Part shown: piece after piece, positions 10,901-18,600 of the stretch
Layout: every line of letters starts with the position of its first letter
How positions within the stretch are numbered: position 1 is the first letter of the stretch
From: JAKAGZ01 sp963783855
Lineage (GTDB): Bacteria > Bacteroidota > Ignavibacteria > Ignavibacteriales > Ignavibacteriaceae
Assembly: GCA_963783855.1 (NCBI GenBank)
Contig: CAWAPE010000014.1
Coordinates: forward strand, 248,001-312,000
Length of the DNA: 64,000 bases
Reading direction: 5' to 3'
Notes under the pieces: model-generated
Database searches by the model: none
Told to the model about the DNA's origin: nothing
Seen by the model: only the letters and a program-made list of their open reading frames with translations
Program-made: the position numbers and the translations under genes

Positions 10901-11244
10901 ATTTTATCTGTTTTCCTGTCATATTTGTTCAGTCCGGCAATAGTAGCAAGCCAGATGTTTCCATCTGAGTCTTCACAAAACTTGAGTACAAAATTGGAGG
11001 AAAGTCCGGTTGTATCAGATTCTGAATATGTAAAGCTTCTGAATGATTTGCCGTCATATCTCTGAACCCCGTTTTGAGTTGCAATCCAGATAAACCCGTA
11101 AGAATCCTGGAAGATTGTCATTACCGTGCTGTTTATGAGCCCGTCCGAAATATGAATATTTTTAAAGTTGTAGCTTGGTTTCTGCGCGAATGATACAATT
11201 GTTAACAAAAAGAAGAAAATAATTTGATGAATGAATCTTTTCAT
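7957..11244 (-). CDS. Propeller-sensor SpoIIE-type Ser/Thr phosphatase (1095 aa)
   Basis: A predicted inner-membrane receptor with a cytoplasmic PP2C-type phosphatase output. Residues 1-20 are a signal peptide (FLLTIVSFA then QKP). Residues about 25-720 carry many Reg_prop blades (GFIWIATQNGVQRYDG, GNIWIGTNAGGLSKFNP, LWMGTDNGIIKFNP), usually two seven-bladed propellers. A Y_Y_Y beta-sandwich (YKYILENHDKNWIDAG, PGEYTLKVLATNSDGVW) follows. A TM segment lies near 805-828, a coiled coil near 835-875 and SpoIIE at about 880-1095, with EVGGDYYDF, GDATGHGMMSG, SDGFTEL and DPDDDVSFVVIK. All acidic metal ligands are present. ATG 11244 follows AAAGGA. The outer part is like that of hybrid two-component sensors but ends in a phosphatase. 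No STAS or anti-sigma partner is encoded nearby, so its target is unknown. Confidence 0.88.
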   Translation of the reverse strand: MKRFIHQIIFFFLLTIVSFAQKPSYNFKNIHISDGLINSTVMTIFQDSYGFIWIATQNGVQRYDGKSFRSFTYSESDTTGLSSNFVLKFCEDSDGNIWLATIAGLNKYDRKTDKIIKYNFRDTSLTKNNGPVITNIIRDNSQKNIIWLFEYHAGIIKLNISNDSTTVYPFKGKRPNPFIKLVPYAGNENKLLVGADGLYSFDKISGKYNKILKLEQNSTPPNNGVNGIVFDPANRDIVWLATGDFFGRGNLGGLIRYDLKTGWEKTYTPENRSDLPGRNLMSVCFDGNDKLWVGTRNNGVLLYDKKEDKFYDYKNNEYDRESFVTDNAVLSMLKDNSGTMWFGTWGDGISLLSPTLQKFSQYKHLPGRKNGLIDNNINTFAEDIDGNIWIGTNAGGLSKFNPHTRIFSNYFPEFIKPGGKSTQITYLYYDSRKNLWIGTYDDALYRFNPVTGNKIHYVKGPSKNEVTQKRITAITEFKKGEILISTYGGGLNIYNYSTNSFEHFTNNPKDSTSIPDNQIWLPFIGNHGNYYFSGNNNNSFYGFNPEAKKFFKTNITDKLNTFTMPCKTSDGTVYINSIAAGLQEIKFGKELSLKTLYDIDGNPIKNIQSIVADSYNNLWMGTDNGIIKFNPETRALVRYSTEDGLQGNVFNRFAAIKSTTGEMYIGGRNGFCVFHPEEIKNSSFVPPVVFTDFKLFQKSVNIGKSSVLKENIQLTKKIILSHNQNDFSVSFAALDYSNPQKIQYKYILENHDKNWIDAGNRNTASYTNLDPGEYTLKVLATNSDGVWTKDPKQLSIIIKPPFWETTFAYILYGLIFIGGVFTIDRVQRRRILAKGKNAAQIREANLRAQLAEAESERKTKELEDARKLQLSMLPKELPQLPHLDIAVYMKTATEVGGDYYDFHVHSDGTLTVILGDATGHGMMSGMMVSIMKSLFMSDRTNKELKPFFENSSSSIKDMHLGRLMMALSCVQISNTKVKTTNAGMPPLFIYRCNSQKVEEVNINNMPLGAMKKIDYDVKEFEVESGDTLLMISDGFTELKNENQELYGYRRARNTFEETGKLEPEEIIRHLKEEGIKWTNDKDPDDDVSFVVIKIK

Positions 11245-11374
11245 AAAGTCCTTTGTTTTATTAATTATAAAGATGCTTCTTCGAAGCTTCTAAGCAACAA
11301 TAATTTGCAATTTTATTTTTAGTACAATGAATGTTACATTCTGTCTTCGTACCTAAACGGGACTACGCCGCCTG

Positions 11375-11386
11375 CCTGCCGGCAGG
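11375..11386. repeat. CCTGCC/GGCAGG palindrome
   Basis: A perfect 12-base palindrome 8 bases downstream of the next gene's stop codon. The same core with longer arms is inserted inside two coding regions at 22587-22609 and 25150-25172. Confidence 0.55.
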
Positions 11387-11394
11387 GATAGGCA

Positions 11395-14300
11395 TCATTT
11401 AATTTTTACTACAACAAAAGTTACGTCATCCAGGAGTTCTTTGTTTCCTCTCCATCGGTTTCCTTCTTCATTTAAATGTTTTATGATTTTTCCGGGTTCT
11501 TTTTCGGCTGCTTCTTTAAATGATGAATAAACTTGTTCATAACCAAACAATTCTTCGTCAGGATTATATAGTTCAGGAAAACCATCTGTCATCAGGAGTA
11601 AAACATCTCCTTTACTTAAAATAATTTCTGTTGCGTTGTACTTTTCAATTTTCATCGCGCCGAGCGGCAGGTTGTGTTGTTTTATTTCTTCAACTTCTTT
11701 TTTATTCTTTATATAATGATACAGAGACGGCATACCGGCATTTATATACCTGGCTTTATGGTCCCTTATGTTGAGCATTGCAAAACCGGCCATCATTCTT
11801 TTTAAATTGGAATTTTTAATTGCCGCGTTGGTGGAAGCAAAAAATCCTTCTAGATCTTTACCGGTTGAATTAGCGACGAATAAAGATTTCATCATTGTTA
11901 CGAGTGTACCGGCTTTCATTCCGTGTCCCGTAGCGTCGCCGATAGCGATGTTGAATGATCCGTCTACGTGGGAAGAAAAATCATAATAATCACCCCCGAC
12001 TTCCGTTGCTGTCTGCATATAAACTTTAATATCCAGGCCCGGATGTTGAGGAATTTCTTTCGGCAGCATAGCAAGCTGAAGTTCTCTTGCTTCTTCCAGT
12101 TCGATTGCTTTTCGCTCATTTTCATTTTCCAATTCATCATTTTTTATTTTTAACTCACTGGATAAATTATTAAGCTCTTCATTAGCAGATTCAACACGAT
12201 TAAAGTCCTCATAGCGTGCATAAGCAATTGAAAAAGCTTCGGCAAGTGTTCCTGCCAGCTCAAGTTTTTCATCATCGAGAGGAGAGATGTTTCCAACATA
12301 AAGCATTCCCTGTGTGAAAGGAACAAAATGCAAATGGAGAGATTCCGGCGGCTTCGATGATCCCTGGTATGTTTCGGGGTTCTGAACCTGACCGAGTTTC
12401 ATCATTGATTTTGTCCAGTTGATAAACTCTTCCTTGTTCCAATGTTCTTTGTAAACCTGTTTATTTTTCCAATGTTTTACAGTGTTACTTGTAAGATCAT
12501 TGGAATCAAAAGCCAGGTGTAATACTCCTAGCGCTTTGCCATCGGGAGTAGTAAGGAACACGCCAACAGATTTATTAGCTTCGTCAACTATAAATACACC
12601 ACATCGGATAAATGGAACTTCAAGCGCTTTAAGTTCACGCCAGATTAGCGGCGTGATGCGCTCGAGGTCTTTGGCGGTTCGCATGGAAGCGATCTCGGCA
12701 CGGACACGGTCGAGGGAGGCTTGCTGCAAAGCCTCACGGGCTTGTTCCAACTCCAGCTCCCGCGTTCGCTCCCGCTCTTTCGCAACCAACCTGCGGCGCA
12801 GAAATCTGTTGAGGAGTACTATAAAAGCTATCCCGAGTAATGCATAAAATATATAAGCCGCAGTTGTTCGCCACCATGGCGGTAAAATCTTTATGGTCAG
12901 GGATGTGCCTTTTTTATCCCAGATGCCGTCGCTGTTCGAAGATTTCACCCTGAACGTGTAAGTACCCGGGCTCAGGTTTGTGTATTTGGCTCTGCGTACA
13001 GTACCTGCATCAATCCACTTCTTGTCGTAGCCTTCCAGGCGATAGGTATAACGATTTCGCGACGGGTTGGCAAAATGCAACCCTGCATAGTCGAACGTTA
13101 GCTCGTTTTGGTTGTACTTTAACGTAATCTGCTCTTCCCGGTTAACCGGTAACGAGTAAGCATCTTCGAATATATGCAGTCCTGTGATTGCCGTGACCGG
13201 TGGAATTTGATTCGGTTTAAAATCCTGCGGGTTAATTGCAGTTACTCCTTTCGGGCCTCCGATGAACATCCTGCCGTCCATGCTTTTGATAACCGCTTGC
13301 TGTATAACCGGATAGTTCTTCATACCGTCTGCCTCATCATAGGTAATGAAGGTCTTTGTTTCAGGATCGAACCGGGCAACGCCACCTGATGTCGCAAGCC
13401 AAAGCAGTCCTTGTTTATCTTGCATGATGCCTGGTACCACATTATTCGGCAAACCGTCCTCCGTGGTATAATGAATAGTTTTTCCCGTGTTTCTATCCAG
13501 CAGGAACAGTCCGTCAGTCAAAGTTGTTACCCAAAATCGATTTGAACTGTCTTCATAAATCTGGAAAATGCCTTCTCCATCGAGATAAGTAGTAAAGGTT
13601 TCTGTTTTTTTGTCAAATTGGTCTAAACCTCCATCCTCAGTTCCAAACCACAGAATACCCTGATGGTCTGTGTACATTTGCATTAACTTATTATCACTTA
13701 AACTTTTTGGATCAGACGGATCATGTTGAAAATGCCGAAAGCGGTTGGTTTTATAATTGTACAGGTTAAGTCCGCCGCCCCAGGTGCCGATCCACAAATG
13801 TTGGTCATCAGATTGCTTGATAAACATTATATTGGAATTACTTAAACTATCGGGGTTTGCAGCATCAGCTGTAAACTTCCTATGGCTCTTTCGAACCGGG
13901 TCTATGCGATAAAGACCCCTTTGCTGACCTACCCATAGCATTCCTTCCCGGTCTTTAAATACACTTTCTACAGGATTACCCCACAATCCGTCCGGAGCCG
14001 GTTTTGTGTCTGAGAATCGTTCAATGTTTCCTGTGGCCGGGTCCATTCGAAATAGTTGGCCTGAAAAGGTTCCAATCCAAAGAGTATCTTTGCTTTCCTG
14101 ATAAAGTGATCTTACGCCATTATTTGCACTAATTTCTTTTGCTCCATATAACCGAAATCGGCTGAAGGAAGGAACGATCTTGTTGAGGCCGGCACCTTCA
14201 GTCCCAACCCAAAGAATACCCTGATGGTCTTCATAGAAGGATAAAACTAAATTACTTGACAAACTTTTCGGATCGCCTGCCTGCCTGTAGGGTGTCAGAG

Positions 14301-15291
14301 TGTGCGTGGCGGGATCGTATCGATTGATTCCGCCGGAATGCGTTGCCACCCAGAGCATGCCGGTCTTGTCCCTATGAATAACATCCACTTTAGCGGAGAA
14401 GTTACTTGTTTTTATACCCTGGGGGGCATGCAGATGCTTCAAATCATTGGGATCATCACCCAGCACTTCAAGCTTACCTCCCATCGGGTCATAGCGATAC
14501 AGACCGGATTGACAGGTGCCGATATAAATAGCGCCATTGGGCGCTCCAGCAATGGCTGTGACCCGATTATCGCGTAACGATTTCTGTCCGGTTGGCAGAA
14601 CACGTAAAAAATTATCTGCAGTTGAATCATAGCGGTTTAATCCTCCTGCTTTTCCCGTTGGATCTGTGGCATCGCCCGTCCCAACCCACAAACTGCCATC
14701 CTGGTCTTCGTATAAGGCGCTTATAACATTGCTGGTAAGAGTTTGTTCGTTATTTGTTTCATGGGTGTAGCGAATAAACGTTCCTTTATCGTTATCAAAA
14801 CGATCGAGACCGTTTTGTGTGCCGACCCAGATAGTCCCATCTGTAGTCTGAAGGATTACATTCACTGAATCCGAGCTCAATGAAGTTGAATTACCAGGAT
14901 CACGTTTAAAGTGAGTGAATTTCTCTTTTCCTGAATCGAACAGGTTAAGGCCGCCCCCCCAGGTACCCGCCCAAAGCCTTCCGCCACGATCTACATACAG
15001 GGCATTGACAAAGTTGTTTGAGAGGGATGTGCTGTCAAGTGGTTCATGCCAGTACGACTTGATATTGTAGCCGTCGTAACGGCTGATTCCTTGGAGTCCA
15101 CCTACCCAGAGAAAACCCTGTTGATCCTGCACGAGGCTATAAATCCAGCCGGATGGGAAACCGTCTGACTTATTAAGGTGATCAAACTGGATGTCCTGTG
15201 CAAAAAGACCGGAGCTCATTGCCAGGACTGATATCATAAAGCAACAAAAGTTTCTAAAAGAAAGTTGTTTTTTAATAATGTTCATAATCAT
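11395..15291 (-). CDS. Propeller-GAF-like-SpoIIE sensor phosphatase (1298 aa)
   Basis: Start ATG 15291 is chosen because AGGA lies eight bases upstream and the signal peptide then fits (CCFMISVLAMSSGLFAQ). Order: Reg_prop propellers (about 35-740; GFLWVGGLQGISRYDGYN, GTIWVGTQNGLDRFDN), Y_Y_Y domain (PGTYTFRVKSSNSDGIW), TM near 820-845 (TTAAYIFYALLGIAFIVLL), helical linker, a GAF-like sensory module (ASLDRVRAEIASMRT to GMLYVGN, about 870-1040), a coiled coil and SpoIIE (EVGGDYYDF, GDATGHGMKAG, MTDGFPEL, LLDDVTFVVVK). The last 400 residues are nearly identical to the end of the neighbouring gene at 15595-20250, including 137 identical bases at 12071-12207. From memory of the family, this GAF-like module normally precedes a histidine kinase, so the phosphatase looks like an output replacement. 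Confidence 0.88.
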   Translation of the reverse strand: MIMNIIKKQLSFRNFCCFMISVLAMSSGLFAQDIQFDHLNKSDGFPSGWIYSLVQDQQGFLWVGGLQGISRYDGYNIKSYWHEPLDSTSLSNNFVNALYVDRGGRLWAGTWGGGLNLFDSGKEKFTHFKRDPGNSTSLSSDSVNVILQTTDGTIWVGTQNGLDRFDNDKGTFIRYTHETNNEQTLTSNVISALYEDQDGSLWVGTGDATDPTGKAGGLNRYDSTADNFLRVLPTGQKSLRDNRVTAIAGAPNGAIYIGTCQSGLYRYDPMGGKLEVLGDDPNDLKHLHAPQGIKTSNFSAKVDVIHRDKTGMLWVATHSGGINRYDPATHTLTPYRQAGDPKSLSSNLVLSFYEDHQGILWVGTEGAGLNKIVPSFSRFRLYGAKEISANNGVRSLYQESKDTLWIGTFSGQLFRMDPATGNIERFSDTKPAPDGLWGNPVESVFKDREGMLWVGQQRGLYRIDPVRKSHRKFTADAANPDSLSNSNIMFIKQSDDQHLWIGTWGGGLNLYNYKTNRFRHFQHDPSDPKSLSDNKLMQMYTDHQGILWFGTEDGGLDQFDKKTETFTTYLDGEGIFQIYEDSSNRFWVTTLTDGLFLLDRNTGKTIHYTTEDGLPNNVVPGIMQDKQGLLWLATSGGVARFDPETKTFITYDEADGMKNYPVIQQAVIKSMDGRMFIGGPKGVTAINPQDFKPNQIPPVTAITGLHIFEDAYSLPVNREEQITLKYNQNELTFDYAGLHFANPSRNRYTYRLEGYDKKWIDAGTVRRAKYTNLSPGTYTFRVKSSNSDGIWDKKGTSLTIKILPPWWRTTAAYIFYALLGIAFIVLLNRFLRRRLVAKERERTRELELEQAREALQQASLDRVRAEIASMRTAKDLERITPLIWRELKALEVPFIRCGVFIVDEANKSVGVFLTTPDGKALGVLHLAFDSNDLTSNTVKHWKNKQVYKEHWNKEEFINWTKSMMKLGQVQNPETYQGSSKPPESLHLHFVPFTQGMLYVGNISPLDDEKLELAGTLAEAFSIAYARYEDFNRVESANEELNNLSSELKIKNDELENENERKAIELEEARELQLAMLPKEIPQHPGLDIKVYMQTATEVGGDYYDFSSHVDGSFNIAIGDATGHGMKAGTLVTMMKSLFVANSTGKDLEGFFASTNAAIKNSNLKRMMAGFAMLNIRDHKARYINAGMPSLYHYIKNKKEVEEIKQHNLPLGAMKIEKYNATEIILSKGDVLLLMTDGFPELYNPDEELFGYEQVYSSFKEAAEKEPGKIIKHLNEEGNRWRGNKELLDDVTFVVVKIK

Positions 15292-15374
15292 TCCGTTTTT
15301 CCTATTTGCCGGTTTGAGCAGTCCCAATATTTTGGATTGCCAAAAGAACAAACAGTATTGTAATTACTTTTTTA

Positions 15375-15602
15375 TTACTGAGTTTTTACCGGGATTTGGA
15401 TTATAAATTCAGTTCTTTCTCCTGTTGGTTTTGTAGTAAAAAACGGCTGAAATATTTTATCTGGAATCCCAAATCCGTTATCTGCAATTTTTATTTCTAC
15501 TTTATCCATTAATCCTTTTGTTGAGACCCTCTGAGTCGGTGAGAAATTATTATCATTGCTTTGTTTCTTTTTATCATATGCTGCATAGCAGGCATCATTT
15601 AA
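15375..15602 (-). pseudogene. Remnant of a histidine kinase ATPase domain (HATPase_c)
   Basis: Reading minus from 15602, 75 codons stay open to a stop at 15375. They encode LNDACYAAYDKKK (the N-box NLLNNAFYAV-type motif), KVEIKIADNGFGIP (G1 box), FQPFFTTKPTG (F box) and a terminal TEFIIQIPV. The G2 box segment (GTGLGLSLSYDIV in relatives) is missing: TKPTG runs straight into ERTEF, a deletion of roughly 27-30 codons. The first codons overlap the stop of the upstream phosphatase gene. There is no start codon or HisKA domain. This is the severed end of a kinase whose body was replaced by a SpoIIE module; see findings. Confidence 0.8.
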
Positions 15603-18600
15603 TTTTTACTACAACAAAAGTTACATCGTCCTGAAGTTCTTTTTCTTTTCTCCAACGTTTACTTTCTTCGTTTAAATGTTTTATGATTTCTTCCGGCTCT
15701 TTTGCCCCAACTTTTTCAAATGATGAAAAAACTCTTTCATATCCATACAACTCATTCGATAGATTGTGCAGTTCCGGAAATCCATCTGTCATCAAAAGTA
15801 AAACGTCACCCTTATTTAAATTAATTTCTGCTGCGTTGTATTTTTCAATCTTCATCGCACCAAGCGGCAGGTTGTGTTGTTTTATTTCTTCTACGTTTCC
15901 TTCATTCTTTTTATAATGATAAACCGAAGGCATGCCGGCATTTATATATTTTGCCTTGTGGTCGCTTATGTTAAGCATTGCAAAACCAGCCATCATTCTT
16001 TTTAAGTTAGAATTCTTAATTGCTGCGTTGGATGATGTAAAAAATCCCTCTATATCTTTACCGGCTGAATTAGCGACGAATAATGATTTCATCATTGTTA
16101 CGAGTGTGCCGGCTTTCATTCCGTGTCCCGTAGCATCACCTATAGCTACGTTGAATGACCCGTCTATATGAGAAGAAAAATCATAATAATCTCCACCAAC
16201 CTCTGTCGCTGTTTGCATATATACTTTTATATCGAGTCCGGGATGTTGAGGGATTTCTTTCGGAAGCATTGCAAGCTGAAGTTCTCTTGCTTCTTCCAGT
16301 TCGATTGCTTTTCGCTCATTTTCATTTTCCAATTCATCATTTTTTATTTTTAACTCACTGGATAAATTATTAAGCTCTTCATTAGCAGATTCAACACGAT
16401 TAAAGTCTTCGTAACGTGCATAAGCCATTGAGAATGCTTTGGCCAATGTTTTTACTAAATCTAATTTTTCATCAATAAGCGGCTTAACATCTCCGACGTA
16501 AAGCATTCCTTGTGTGAATGGAACAAAGTGTAAATGCAATGATTCAGGAGGTGTTGATGAACCCTGGTAAGTTTCCTGGCTCTGAACCTGCCCGAGTTCC
16601 ATCATCGATTTTGTCCAGTTGATAAACTCTTCTTTGTTCCAGTGTTCTTTATAAACCTGTTTCTTTTTCCAGTGCTTCACGGTATTGCTTGTAAGATCAT
16701 TGGAATCAAAAGCCAGGTGTAATACTCCCAGCGCGTTGCCATCCGGCGTAGTTAGAAACACACCAACGGATTCTTTTGCTTCATCGACTATGAAAACACC
16801 GCAGCGGATAAATGGAACTTCAAGTGCTTTAAGTTCACGCCATATTATTGGGGTGATTTGCTGAAGATCTTCTGTAGTTCGCATTGAAGCAATTTCTGCA
16901 CGGACACGATCCAGTGAAGCCTGCTTCACTGCTTCTACAGCGCGGGCTTCAGCATCTTTTAAATCAAGGTAACGTCTGTAAGTCAGGCTGAGTACGGAAG
17001 TAAATCTGCGGAAAATGTTTAAGTCTTCTTCTGGTAATCCATTTTCGCACCACGCAAACACGCCACCTTCTTTAAAGTAGAAATAATAGCCATATTGAGT
17101 TTCATCTCCTGCAAAGTCAGGAAATTCAACCTGCGGGTTCATTACTTTATAATATTCTAAAATTTCTTTTCCACGTAAAACAGGGTGATATTCTTTCTGT
17201 AATTTCCAATTTTCGAATACTTTGTCCAATACCGGGTGGCCTGCTAATTTTAATTTTCCGGTTATTGTTTTTATCTTATTTTCATCAGTGGCGGCTGTTG
17301 CAGTGATATCTACAATCCGTGTTTCCGCATTAATAATTCCTACGCCGCATCTGTGTGGCATAACATTCAACTGGTTTAATTCCGAAAAAAAAGTGTCAAC
17401 AGTTAAAGCTAAGTCGTCGGTGCTGTGCATTGCCATAGCTTTTGCACGAACTCTTTCCAATGCTGCTTCAATCTTTGCTTCCCTTGCCTGTGCTTCTGCT
17501 TGTTTTAAATCCAGAAAACGGGTATAGGTTTGATCAAAAACTTTGGCAAATCGGTTTAATATTTCCTGTTCTTTTATAGGCTCTGTATTGTTTAAGAGTA
17601 ACGATCCGTTAGAAAAAAAAGTGTGATGCATTACCATTTGGCTGGGTATTTCTTTTCCGGCATCTTTAAATTGTTTTTTGGTCGTTTCCAGATATTGTTC
17701 TACCCGTTCGCCGAAAACTTTTATGAGAAACTTGATGTGTTGAATAAATTCCTGGCCGGAAGCCTGGTTTATAAAAAATGGTTCTCCATCTTTCCAGGAC
17801 TTGTATACCCGGGACAAAACAGGATTGGAATTAAAATCAATTGTAAATGGTTCGGAATGCATATCGCCTTTGTAGGACATCCACATCTGTCCTTCCGGTT
17901 TGTTCTTATCTATTATCGAAACTCCGCTTGCAAGGTGCTCAACCCCAAGTTTAGTTAATTGATTAAAAACTATCCCGGCTACTTCAGCCAGTTCTTCACT
18001 CTTCTGCATTGCCATAGTTCTCGCGCGAACTCTTTCAAGCGCAAGCTGTATTTCTGCTTCTCTTGCCTGTGCTTCTGCTTGTTTTAAATCCAGAAAACGG
18101 CGATAAGTTAAATTGAATACATCCGCAAAACGTTCCAGTAATTTTATTGATTCTTCCGGCAATGGTTGAGGAGTGGTTGTTAATATCATACCTTGCGAGA
18201 AGAAAGCTACACTGTGTATCCGGTGTTCCTTTACTAACTCTGCTTTAATAGTCATGCCCATTACTTCTCGCACATACCGGATCCAATCATTTAATTCTTT
18301 TCCGCTCAGATCAATGATGATCGATTTCTTTTTTTCTTTCCATGCATGATATAACCGTTTTCCTGTGGTCGGCTCATCAAGACTTGCATTAAAGTGATGA
18401 CTGATCTTAATACCTTGTTGATCTGTAGCCCAGACTTCAAGAATATTGTCCGCTTCTTTAATCAGGCAGATATTTAGCCGTTCGGGTGTAACTCCAAGCT
18501 CAGTCATTTGCTTAAAAAGAATCGCCGCCGTTTCAGCCAGTTCATCGCTTTTATGCATAGCCATAGTTCTTGCGCGCACTCTTTCAAGCGCAAGCTGAAT

